Shown here: positions 9,992-18,340 of the stretch, piece by piece | How the letters are laid out: each line of letters starts with the position of its first letter | Numbering within the stretch: the first letter of the stretch is position 1 | Assembly (NCBI GenBank): GCA_002811675.1 | Contig: PDIM01000070.1 | Coordinates: 127,316 to 151,586, forward strand | Source of the DNA: Ichthyosporea sp. XGB-2017a | Taxonomy: Eukaryota > Opisthokonta > Ichthyosporea | DNA length: 24,271 bases | Reading direction: 5' to 3' | The notes under the pieces: model-generated | The model's input: the letters and a program-made list of their open reading frames with translations, nothing else | Databases searched by the model: none | What the model was told of the DNA's origin: nothing | Program-made: the position numbers and the translations under genes

Positions 9992-10780
9992 TTAAAACGT
10001 AGACCAGTCCCACTGGGTAGAAACCTTTCGTCGTGCGCTGTCATAAGGTTTGGAGGAAAGCACACTGAGTGTATTTTTGCTGCTTGCTTGTGCTTCTGCT
10101 GCTAGCGCTGCTTCCCCTTCTAATGCATGATCATTTCCACTAATAAATCCTCTATTAGCTAAGAAAACTTTTTTCGCGTCCGCGGACCCTTCTTGAGAGC
10201 CATATGAAGCACTTTCATATTCCGATTCGAAGCTCGTAGAACATGGGTCAGTGCTTGCAGCCGCTGCACTAGTAACATTATTAGCGATATGCTCTTGAAA
10301 TTTCTTCAGTAAGGCCTCCGCATTGCCTCCATAAAACGAAGCAGCATTTTCCCCAGTGTTTTCGTACCTACGCAAGGCCTCTTTTTCCAGATCGTATTCT
10401 AAAATACCCCTGTTACCTTTAAATTTATGACACATAAAGCACACCCGCACAGGTGTTCCGTCGTCCAGATCAACTTCAGCATTTTCATTTAAAGGGAGCA
10501 CGAAATTACTATGCTTGGCGCAGAAAATCTTGCCGCATCTGCGACAATGATGTCTTCTTCTAAGAAGTCCAAATTTAAGGTCACAATTTCTTGCCATACA
10601 ACCGTCGACATCATTGTCATCTGCCCAATGTTCTTTGGATATACCAGTCCCATTTCCCCACCCTGTCCAACTTGAGTTTGACGCTGTTGAAGATTCACTA
10701 AGACCCTTCGAAACCCTGCTCTGACGTCTACTGTCGTCATGCTCAGTAAGCATGGGCCAACAATCACTTCCATCGTCCAT
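9992..10780 (-). CDS. FYVE zinc-finger protein, single exon
   Basis: This minus-strand frame of 262 residues starts at an ATG directly preceded by an in-frame TAA. The FYVE finger covers about residues 52-121. It has Trp52 and Asp55 (WxxD), Cys61, Cys66, the RRRHHCRRCG core (74-83), Phe86-Cys87, His90 and RVCFMC with Cys114/Cys117. The domain binds PtdIns3P and so targets endosomes. Two features depart from the textbook finger. The first pair is spaced CxxxxC instead of CxxC, and the fourth ligand is His (FCAKHS) rather than Cys, a change also seen in some fungal FYVE proteins. Outside the finger the protein is Ser/Ala-rich with a short helical stretch (ILEYDLEKEALRRYEN) and no other domain I recognise. 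It converges with TBCCD1; stops are 64 bp apart. Confidence 0.9.
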   Translation of the reverse strand: MDDGSDCWPMLTEHDDSRRQSRVSKGLSESSTASNSSWTGWGNGTGISKEHWADDNDVDGCMARNCDLKFGLLRRRHHCRRCGKIFCAKHSNFVLPLNENAEVDLDDGTPVRVCFMCHKFKGNRGILEYDLEKEALRRYENTGENAASFYGGNAEALLKKFQEHIANNVTSAAAASTDPCSTSFESEYESASYGSQEGSADAKKVFLANRGFISGNDHALEGEAALAAEAQASSKNTLSVLSSKPYDSARRKVSTQWDWSTF

Positions 10781-11506
10781 TGTTTAATGTTCTTGTTACA
10801 GTGGAGACTAGACTACATCAAGCAGCGCTAATATCACTTATCGTTTAAGATTGTCCCTAGCTTATAATATTTGTATTGTTAGTTGTGTTATAAACTAAAC
10901 TATCCATTATACTCCCCTCCCCCTCGTACTAGCTCTCCCATACACGAGCAGGAGCTGCTTGCTTAATAATATAAATATAATAATATTTGTAACTGTATTA
11001 GGCAATGCAGTGTATTATATTGCACAGTGCAGCAATAGACCTGCATGCGGGGGGGGGGATCTGCGAATTATGTAGTGCCTCTAGAGAGTAGAGAGTGGCG
11101 GCAGGCGGGGAAAGCTGGCAAAGAGGGGAAGTCGGGCACTTTTTATGGTCATGATGACAATTGATGAAATTTTGCTTTTTTGATGAAAACACAACACACC
11201 CTCAACTTTAAGCTCTGCACAAAACTGTGTGGATGTGTGGATTGACAGTCCGCCAGATGGATGTATAGATAGATGTACCTTAATGACCTTCCCAAGTCTA
11301 CGCTGTCCGCCTGGATATTCTGACCAACACTAACGATTCTTTCCTTTTGTCAGTAATGCGAAAGGGACTACGATATCCTCGCCCCAATGCCATCGGGCAT
11401 TGCATCGTGCTCTGAATTGATAATGTGTGTGAAAGGCATCTCATATCTGCCAAAAATGGCCATTAACCATTAAGGAGTTTTTGGTAAAGCTATTGTATCT
11501 GTAAAT
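10781..11506. other. Gene-free stretch between FYVE promoter and ELOF1 3' end
   Basis: This region holds the FYVE upstream region (AT-rich, with runs such as AATATAAATATAATAATATT around 10964-10988) and a G10 run at 11049-11058. It also holds a plus-strand intron-like acceptor ending at 11352 and a two-level hairpin at 11370-11408, described under findings. Short frames exist on both strands, but none matches a protein I know. Confidence 0.45.
11370..11408. other. Two-level inverted repeat (possible structured RNA)
   Basis: CAATGCC (11385-11391) pairs with GGCATTG (11396-11402) around the four-base loop ATCG. An outer ACGAT (11370-11374) pairs with ATCGT (11404-11408), leaving an asymmetric internal loop. 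The seven-base-pair inner stem is perfect. It could be a fortuitous hairpin or part of a non-coding RNA; no family recognised. Confidence 0.4.
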
Positions 11507-11512
11507 TTTATT
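11507..11512 (-). terminator. Candidate poly(A) signal of ELOF1
   Basis: TTTATT on the plus strand reads AATAAA on the minus strand. It is the first such hexamer I find downstream of the ELOF1 stop, about 308 nt away, which implies a 3' UTR longer than the coding sequence. An unrecognised variant signal nearer the stop is possible. Confidence 0.4.
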
Positions 11513-11819
11513 TAACACGCGACAGGAGCTGTGGTAAAGTCCTCAATGATACAAAGATGAAATGTGCTGTAGAATAACAATGATACGATGTTGAGTTGCC
11601 CCTTGAGTGTTTACTTTCAAGCTTTGCGTGAATAATGTCCGTGAAGAGATAATGGCTTCTCCGTCGAAAAAGGCAAATCCAAGTCCTTTAACAAAGACAA
11701 CCCCTCTGTCCCTTCTTTCGGGCTGTTGATTATTTTTTTTGGCGTTAACAGTGCAGTGGATACAACAACTCTACCCTCCGAGGCTCCATTTTTTCTGACG
11801 CCCCACTCGATTAACATTA

Positions 11820-12250
11820 TTAGTCTTTGTTTGCTTCCTCACAAGCATCAATCCAATCACTGTAAACATCCACCGGCTCCGAGAGATCTACAATAAAATA
11901 GTAAGACACAGCACAATCAGTTGGTAGTCTTTTTTAAAAAAGACAAAAAAACAGCACAACCATAAACAACTTACAAGTTATAACAGTTTGGTACTCTTCA
12001 GCACAGATTCTGCAGCTAATAAAGCCCAGATTGCGCTCTCGATCTCTATACACATTAAAGGAACAAATAAGCACACGTTAGAAAACTGGCTGCACGAGAT
12101 TGCCAAGAGCAGAAACTCTTTTTCCTGTTTTGCAACTTACAGTTTACACTCCACAGACTTTTCGTGATTACAAAATGGGCACGTAAATTGCGTATCCAGC
12201 GTGATCTTACGCTTTGCCGCCTGCTTTCTCTTACTCTTTCTTCTCCCCAT
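11820..12250 (-). CDS. ELOF1: Transcription elongation factor 1 (ELOF1/Elf1), three small exons
   Basis: Exons 12250-12141, 12045-11975 and 11887-11820 (minus strand) join to 82 residues, against 83 in human. The ATG is preceded by an in-frame TGA. The protein starts [10 protein letters not shown], the invariant basic tail. It has the four zinc ligands Cys24-x2-Cys27 and Cys48-x2-Cys51, the middle block [12 protein letters not shown], and the near-invariant [20 protein letters not shown] close to the end. Introns are 95 and 87 nt with GTAAGT donors; junctions fall in the codons for Leu37 and Tyr61. ELOF1 rides on RNA polymerase II, helps it through chromatin, and aids transcription-coupled repair. 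None of the exons stands out as an open frame; recognition rests on the spliced match. It is divergent from the sorting nexin gene. Confidence 0.96.
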
Positions 12251-13009
12251 ACCTCAAACAAAACCCTCGCTGGTAATCCTGAAACGCTACAGCAGCCCCC
12301 AGACGTATGATCACTATACCACTCGCTATGAACACCACTTGCAGGCACTGATCCAATTCACTCAAAGCCTCTTCTAACTCCTTCCCTCTCCCTTCCTTTG
12401 CTAGAGTTAATCCTCTCGTCTAACAACACCCATGGACAGCCACTCACAGTCACTCCAGCTGAAACACAACACTATTGGTACATGGCCACCCTAGTCCCTA
12501 GTCCCTCGAGGGAATTATCAGGACAGATTGATGATGAGCTGCTGCTAGGATGTCGATCATGGGATCAGCTGCTGGTCTATGATTATTAAAATAGCTACTC
12601 ACAGCAAGTGTGGACGAGCGAAGCTTGTGTAAGGGACCCAGTTTTGAGAAGCATAATTTTGAGGGGATAGGAGTTTTATCCAATCAGAGGGCTGCATTTG
12701 CAATATATCCTCCAAAAAATTGACCGTCAAAAGGACCTGAGCTGATGAGAGAAAAAACGCTACGCTGCGCTTCGCTCAATTATGATGTGTGGCTTTGGGG
12801 TAATTGCCTAATTCTAATTATTTGTTGGTACAAGTGTATAGCTGTCCTCTTCATTCACTCCTCCTCCTCACACCCACCGCAATATGGTGTTGGTAATTAA
12901 AGCTGATAGACGAAGCAACTACACTAAACTAACCCGTAACAAACAAAGGATTAGATAATCCGTATTGACCAAGTAGAGATAGTGTGCCATTATTTGAGAA
13001 TAAAGCCTT
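12251..13009. promoter_or_regulatory. Divergent promoter region between ELOF1 and the sorting nexin gene
   Basis: No coding exon is supported in these 759 bp. CCAAT pentamers occur near 12354 and at 12680-12684, the latter in TTTTATCCAATCAGA, nearly the same context as the CCAAT at 1504. A degenerate telomere-like CTAACCCGTAAC is at 12929-12940. A CGCT-rich stretch lies at about 12758-12776. The interval should hold the promoters and 5' leaders of both flanking genes. Confidence 0.5.
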
Positions 13010-14593
13010 ATGACTGGCAGTGTGACAACGGATACAACTGCATCGGATATAGATTATAAATACACAACAATGGAAGGAGACTCCGACTTAACAACCACTG
13101 AAGTCTCATTGGTAAGAATATTGGAATTAAGCCGCTTGATTATTGCGGGGAAAAATCAGTTTATTAATTAAAGACATTTTGATTTATTTGTAGAGCCCAA
13201 ATGTAGAAGAGGAAGTTCGGCATGAACCGGCTGGAGTTGTGGATTTGCCCCAACATCCAATTGAAATTAGCGTAACAGAGCCCGAAAAAACTGGGGATGG
13301 GATGAATGCACATATCACTTACAAAATCAATGTGAAAACTACCATGGTTGACTTTGAAAAATCCGAGTTTTCCGTGAGAAGACGTTACCAAGACTTTGAT
13401 TTTCTGAGAGAAAAATTGCAAAAGAACTTTGAAAACTGTGTTATTCCGGTAAGTAGTGTTTCATTATGTTCCCGAACTTGTTTGTGGATAAAGTATTTAT
13501 TGGGGAATGTCCTTTTCTTTTTTATGTTTTGATTTTAGCCAATGCCAGGAAAGCAAGTAAAGCAGCGCTTGAATCGCTTTTCGGATGAGTTTACGGAGAA
13601 AAGACGATACAATCTTGAGCGATTTTTAAGAAGAATTGCCAAGCACGATACATTGCGACAGTCTAAACTGTTTATACTCTTTTTACAAGGGGATAACTGG
13701 GATGCGGAAAAAGGGCGAACTGAGTCCGGTATCTTGAACGATGCCAACAGTTCCTTAAGTTCTGCTTCTGGTAAAGCAAAGAACCCTGATGAAAGATTTA
13801 CAACACAGAGAAATAATCTTAAACAGTTCGAAGACTATATTATGACATTGGATGGGGTTAACAAAAAAATGAAGGCAAAGAAAGAAGAAATGGAGACTTT
13901 GCTGAATGAAGTCGGGCCTTTGTTCACTCACATGTCGAACATGGAAGATGATTTATCTTCATCTTTGACTATGGTTGGGCAGCACTTCACCAATCTTGCT
14001 GTCGATTTGAAGCGTGCAAATGATGCAGATGAGCAATTGTATGTAGAACCTGTGCATGAATACGCACAGTATTGCGAAGAAGCTAGAAATCTTTTAAAGA
14101 AAAGGGAGGGAGTGGAACATGCATTTGAATCTGCGCAGGACCATTTGACTAAAAAGGAACAGGAAAGGGATTCAGTTGAGAATCAAGAATCTGTAAAGTC
14201 TTTGTCAACTCTTTTTGGTAAAAAGACTGGGCAGGTAGCAAAAGAGGAAAAACTGGAGAAGCTTGCTACACAGATCCAAAAGGTACGTATAATAGATATA
14301 TGATATGGTTTCGCTTTCACATAGTGTTTTTTTCTTATACGCTTGTGTACTGATGGCAATATCCATGACAAATCCTGCAACAGGCTGAAGAAGATCTTGC
14401 TGAAAAGGAAAAGGTTCTGAATGACGTGAATGTACTTGTGATGGAGGAAATAACTTTTTTTGAAAAAAATAGAGTGATCGATTTTAAATCCATTTTACTG
14501 GAATATTCAAAGGCTCAAAAAGCTTTTCATGAGAAAAGTGCATCTTTGTGGGGCGAGCTTACAGAGAGGCTCGAATCTGAATTAAGTTCCTAA
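13010..14593 (+). CDS. SNX4: PX-BAR sorting nexin of the SNX4/SNX7/SNX30 group, four exons
   Basis: Exons 13010-13111, 13194-13448, 13539-14282 and 14384-14593 are all joined in phase 0, giving 436 residues (yeast Snx4 has 423). An in-frame TAA sits nine bases upstream of the ATG. The PX domain runs from about residue 55 to 172. It holds the PtdIns3P-binding FSVRRRYQDFDFLREKL motif (RRRY at 96-99), the Pro-rich VIPPMPGK loop (117-124) and the RFSDEFTEKRRYNLERFLRRIAKH helices. After a short linker, residues about 195-436 are helical and charged, as in a BAR domain. The pattern fits the SNX4-SNX7/30 heterodimer group, which recycles SNARE cargo from endosomes and supports selective autophagy. 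Sequence details (RRRYQDFDFLREKL) lean to SNX7/30 as much as SNX4, so the symbol is for the group. Confidence 0.92.
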
Positions 14594-14747
14594 AGCTGGG
14601 GAGAAAACAATGCGCTTCACTAGTTGGGCGTTGGACGTGATCATGCCGTCTGTTTATTGATGTCCTTTATTTAAACCATTTTCTTAATTATCAAAATATA
14701 GGTGGACTTGTTTACTCGCTGAGTGGACTACTCTTCATATAGTTTCA

Positions 14748-14753
14748 AATAAA
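14748..14753 (+). terminator. Poly(A) signal AATAAA of the sorting nexin gene
   Basis: A perfect AATAAA lies 155 nt downstream of the sorting nexin stop codon. Confidence 0.65.
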
Positions 14754-15034
14754 TCCACCCGAGGCTTTCATGACTGAAGGGCAGATTTCATGGCAGAACC
14801 ACATGGCTGCAAGTCCTCTCCACTTCTTCACTGGAGAGAGAAACATCAGGTGAATGGTGTAATATTTGCGGCAGACAAAATAGTTTGATAACGCGGGTTG
14901 GATCCTGCACACAGCACAGCACAGCACGCATGACACTTTTTCTATTGGATTTACTATTGCAGAATGTTTTCATTTCTCCTTCGTTTTCTTCTTTTTTGGG
15001 CGGTTTTACTTTTTTGCCGTGTTTTTTGTTTTTT

Positions 15035-15035
<1 letters not shown>

Positions 15036-15099
<64 letters not shown>
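15036..15099. repeat. T64 homopolymer
   Basis: Sixty-four uninterrupted T residues, flanked by a T-rich block of about 150 bp with CTT repeats on the right. It may be a slippage-prone homopolymer or, read on the minus strand, a poly(A) tail. I see no retroelement body or target-site duplication to support the latter. Its length in the assembly should be treated as approximate. Confidence 0.85.
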
Positions 15100-15578
15100 C
15101 TTCTTCTTCCTTTTTTTCTGTTATTTTTTCTGCTTTTTTGTTTTTCTCTTTTCGTAAAAAAGATCTTCATTGAATTGGATTATAAAGACAAAAAAGAAAA
15201 AGATTAAAGCAAAGAATATTTTGTTAAGTAAAGAGGAGGGAGAAAGAGAAAACATAAACAGATAATCTTAAACAAATGAGATTTGCAAAACATACAAAAA
15301 CACCTCATTTGCGTATGAAACTAACTTTGGATTGATATTCGCGTGCTTTCTTCCTCTTTCTTTCTTAGCAGCTTTGCCTTCTTTGTTATTTAGAGGGAAT
15401 ATACAGGGACAGCTCTCCACACTTTCCTCCTAATCTCCCCCCCTTCAAGCCTTCTTTTCCTTTAGATCCCCATTCATTTTTAATTCACCAAAAGAGCCAG
15501 TGAAAAGAACGCGAACCCGAAAAACTCATTCTAGCTGTAGCTGTTCTTTCCAAAAAAACAGTAGGGAAACTGTAAAGC

Positions 15579-18011
15579 ATGGGCAAATGGGCTGAAATAT
15601 CTCATGATGAGTTGTTTCTCACAAAGGTAAAGTGTCTTTTCGAAGATGTAGAAAAGGCGCGCAGGGAACTTCAAAGTCGGGATAGGGGGAATAGATCACA
15701 GCGGGATTACTGGCCTTCCACCTCCGAAGGGGATGACTTTTCATTCGAGAAGTTTGTAGAGGTATTTGATGAGCAGGATAAGTTTGTAAAGCGGCTCTTT
15801 GAGTTCCTCATGAAGGAGACACATAATAAGTACAGGAGGAGACAAGCAGAGACACAATATTTCAACACTTCACAATCCTCCTACCAATTCCCTTCCTCTT
15901 CCAATTATCACCACCACCCCCCCCTCCCCACAGCCGCATCTTCTTCCTCGACCCCTACCACAGCCATCATTCCAAGCTACCTCGAACGCCTCCGCGTTGC
16001 AAATCATATGCGGGATCGAAATACACCAGCGGTGAATAGTTCCCAACCAGCCCCTCCCCCGCCCCCATCTGCTGCTCCCCGCCCAGCTAGAGAAAGCAGC
16101 ACAGTCCGTAGCAGGAGTAATAATACTGATGGTCATAGTAGTATCTCCCCGGGTCGGCGTAGTCTGAGCGATATTCTTATGCTACATCGAAGATCTTCTG
16201 ATACGGCAGGGACTGGTGGTGGCGACACTTCCTCAACTTCAGCCATCTCCCGAGCCGCTCGTACCACGCCCGATGCAACTACGGAGAGGCAATCCACTAC
16301 CGCTGGTCGTGCATCTAGCTCCAGGATCAATAATAGGGCAGATAGACAAACTGAAACTGGTGCTAATGTCGGGGGAGCTTATGATTTTATATACAGAGAC
16401 TCTTCCGTGGCAGCTGCGCGGAGGAGAGCCAGGAGGGCAACAGTGGCCCAAGAGCCCTCGTCCACTACTGGCAATAGTGATACGAATAATACTAGCAATG
16501 CTATAGGGACCAATGATGTCACTTCTTCAACTAACAGTCCAGGTACTGCAAGAAGGAGCTCCATATCCGCCTCTCCCTCCAGACGAAGGGAAAGATCGTC
16601 AAGCATGCGCTTACGACGCCCTAGTAGCGGCTCGAGGTCGACGTCGGGGGGGGTCACTTTAAATTCCTCGACAGTGATTTCTACGGTGACTAGTGGTGAT
16701 GTAAATAGTAATGATAATGCTGCGATAGATGCCACTGAGGAAGCAAATAGCAGTAGTCTGTCTACTTCGGCCTCGCCTTCAGCTCACCTTGGCCGGCACA
16801 TTGCGGATTTAACGTTTTCAGGTCTTCCAACGGCTCCTAGTGCTTCGGCGAGAGTAACCCCAACTGCTGGGGATGATACGCCTGCTTCAGGTGCTAATGT
16901 AAGATCCACTGCTCAAGGAAACATCTTAGTAGATGGGGAGGATGAGAGCGGGGCTAGATACGAGGCGCAATTCAATGCTCCGTCTAGTCAGGTGCGTAAT
17001 GAATCTTCTTCAGCTCATATATCGTCTTTGCCGTCAACTGGAGGTGCACCAATCTCTGGTTCAGACACTCGAACAGAAACGGTTCTTGGGGGTATTAGCA
17101 GCAGTGCTAATAGTGCGTCAGATAGGCGAAGACTTGAGCGCGAAAGGGACCTTCTAATTCGTCGGTATGGTAGTAGGGAATTGGCTTTGGCCAGTATGGG
17201 ACGCAATACCTTTCATGGACGGTCTCATAGAAGACAGCAGCTCCGAGAACGCGAAAGACAAATGTCTTCTGTGGTCACCGGTCCAAGTCAAGCAGGGCAA
17301 ACTGAAACCTTTTCGAATCCTTTGAGCTCCAACACTGCCGGGTCGGGCCTGCTGGATAATGATGGTAACCTTGCTGATGGTATCACATCTGGTGAAAGGA
17401 CAATGGGGAATGTAGAAACCCAAGAAAGTAACAGTAATGTGGCTGAGACTTCAACACTTCGCCGTGGGAGATTAGCCTCGTCTTTGGACCCCTCGTCCTA
17501 TCATGAAACCCCTTACTCCTTATCCTCGTTGCGAGGCCTTCGGCGAAGGCGGCTCTCTCGTACAGATGATGCTGGTTTTCCTTATTTTGATGTGATGAGC
17601 CGAGAACATGTCAGAATTTCAGAAGCGGACTTGGCCGAAATACGAAGAGCAGGGGAAAGAAATATGGGGCGGGACAGAAATCAATTGGATGACGTTCATG
17701 ACGCGACTTCACGCGTCAGGGGCGTTACTTTAGGCACGCTTCCTTCCAGAGCTCCGGTGCTATTGGATACCACACTTGATTCGAATCCCCGTTTGAGAAA
17801 CCGCATTCGAAACGGTGATAGCAATGGCCGCAGATCATCATATGTGGAAGCTGCCAGACGTGCTGTTAATCTTTTGGAACAGCTGCAGCCCACAGAGTCT
17901 GTCCCTAGAAGAGTGAATAACAACGAGAATAACGTGCACGGAGTTGGGCCTAACGGCCGAGCTTTCCAGGGAGGGGGCAACTCTGGGGGTGGCGAAGAAG
18001 ACCTTTTGTAA
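15579..18011 (+). CDS. Unrecognised 810-residue Ser/Arg/Thr-rich protein
   Basis: This is a single uninterrupted frame of 810 codons whose ATG is preceded, two codons upstream, by an in-frame TAA. I do not recognise the product. The first 90 residues look folded and helical (FLTKVKCLFEDVEKARREL; FSFEKFVEVFDEQDKFVKRL, then a basic helix). Most of the rest is low-complexity: Ser, Thr, Asn, Gly and Ala with many Arg-Ser pairs, a Pro-run (about residues 158-166), and patches such as GRRSLSDIL and RRLERERDLLIRRYGSREL (about 514-532). A less degenerate C-terminal block (about residues 630-775) contains GFPYFDVMSREHVRISEADLAE and RRAVNLLEQLQ. No transmembrane segment or signal peptide is visible. 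Arg/Ser richness suggests a phosphorylated, possibly nucleic-acid-associated scaffold, but this is inference. It is convergent with the next gene. Confidence 0.75.
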   Translation: MGKWAEISHDELFLTKVKCLFEDVEKARRELQSRDRGNRSQRDYWPSTSEGDDFSFEKFVEVFDEQDKFVKRLFEFLMKETHNKYRRRQAETQYFNTSQSSYQFPSSSNYHHHPPLPTAASSSSTPTTAIIPSYLERLRVANHMRDRNTPAVNSSQPAPPPPPSAAPRPARESSTVRSRSNNTDGHSSISPGRRSLSDILMLHRRSSDTAGTGGGDTSSTSAISRAARTTPDATTERQSTTAGRASSSRINNRADRQTETGANVGGAYDFIYRDSSVAAARRRARRATVAQEPSSTTGNSDTNNTSNAIGTNDVTSSTNSPGTARRSSISASPSRRRERSSSMRLRRPSSGSRSTSGGVTLNSSTVISTVTSGDVNSNDNAAIDATEEANSSSLSTSASPSAHLGRHIADLTFSGLPTAPSASARVTPTAGDDTPASGANVRSTAQGNILVDGEDESGARYEAQFNAPSSQVRNESSSAHISSLPSTGGAPISGSDTRTETVLGGISSSANSASDRRRLERERDLLIRRYGSRELALASMGRNTFHGRSHRRQQLRERERQMSSVVTGPSQAGQTETFSNPLSSNTAGSGLLDNDGNLADGITSGERTMGNVETQESNSNVAETSTLRRGRLASSLDPSSYHETPYSLSSLRGLRRRRLSRTDDAGFPYFDVMSREHVRISEADLAEIRRAGERNMGRDRNQLDDVHDATSRVRGVTLGTLPSRAPVLLDTTLDSNPRLRNRIRNGDSNGRRSSYVEAARRAVNLLEQLQPTESVPRRVNNNENNVHGVGPNGRAFQGGGNSGGGEEDLL

Positions 18012-18166
18012 TATATGAAGCTTTTATTTTTAGGGATTTGTCATGACGAACTGCATTTTGATCCTACACTGCGACAACATCGATCTTTTTTTTTCTCTGC
18101 AAAGAAGCAAGTTTGAATGTAAAGCAACGGTCCTATTTTATGTAGCGTTATGCATAAACACTTTTA

Positions 18167-18172
18167 AATAAA
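18167..18172 (+). terminator. Poly(A) signal AATAAA of the 810-residue gene
   Basis: AATAAA lies 156 nt past the stop codon and 49 nt from the opposing minus-strand poly(A) signal of the neighbouring gene. Its presence supports the frame as a real transcribed gene. Confidence 0.65.
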
Positions 18173-18220
18173 AGAGTCTTTTGTAACCAAAAATCGTTTC
18201 AGTTTCATGAAATAGTATTC

Positions 18221-18226
18221 TTTATT
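18221..18226 (-). terminator. Poly(A) signal AATAAA of the 372-residue gene
   Basis: TTTATT on the plus strand reads AATAAA on the minus strand, about 115 nt past the stop at 18341. The two convergent genes therefore have neatly facing ends in a 329-bp gap. Confidence 0.65.
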
Positions 18227-18340
18227 TACAAGGTATTTACATTACCGATGCTGTTATGCATACAGACGTAGGTATATAATTAAATTAAGTCACTGACATG
18301 TGTACTTTGTGGTGCTTCGCAAAACTTGTTTTTGTTCCAC

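Larger units (their letters stand above)
14594..15578. other. Gap between sorting nexin and the 810-residue gene, with poly-T
   Basis: The left part is the sorting nexin 3' UTR. Around 14816-14838 a perfect seven-base-pair inverted repeat (CTCTCCA/TGGAGAG, nine-base loop) occurs, and at about 14908-14926 a short CACAG-type microsatellite. A T-rich block with a 64-base T run follows, then A-rich and pyrimidine-rich DNA that probably holds the promoter and leader of the next gene. An AACTAAC (15321-15327) followed by a pyrimidine tract and TTAG near 15369 could be the end of a 5' UTR intron. The Phe-only open frames over the T run are artefacts. Confidence 0.5.

Noticed and set aside
11651-11728. 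Short plus-strand ATG frame beginning MASPSKKANPSPLTK
   Set aside because: It is only about 25 codons before a stop, with no convincing donor to extend it, and lies opposite the ELOF1 3' region.
11617-11817. 66-codon minus-strand frame just after the ELOF1 stop
   Set aside because: It lies in the probable ELOF1 3' UTR and has no recognisable product.
12742-12749. CTGATGAG, the conserved core of a hammerhead ribozyme
   Set aside because: The sequence after it does not form stem II, and I find no GAAA/cleavage-site partner in the right place; the octamer alone is expected by chance.
14885-15207. Three overlapping plus-strand open frames encoding mostly phenylalanine
   Set aside because: They are read-through of the T64 tract and its T-rich flanks in each frame, with no codon structure.
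17778-17790. GATTCGAATCCCC, resembling a tRNA box B
   Set aside because: It lies inside the continuous 810-codon frame and no matching box A or acceptor stem was found.
16216-17980. Several other-frame ORFs within the 810-codon gene
   Set aside because: They are shadows of a long low-complexity gene on both strands.
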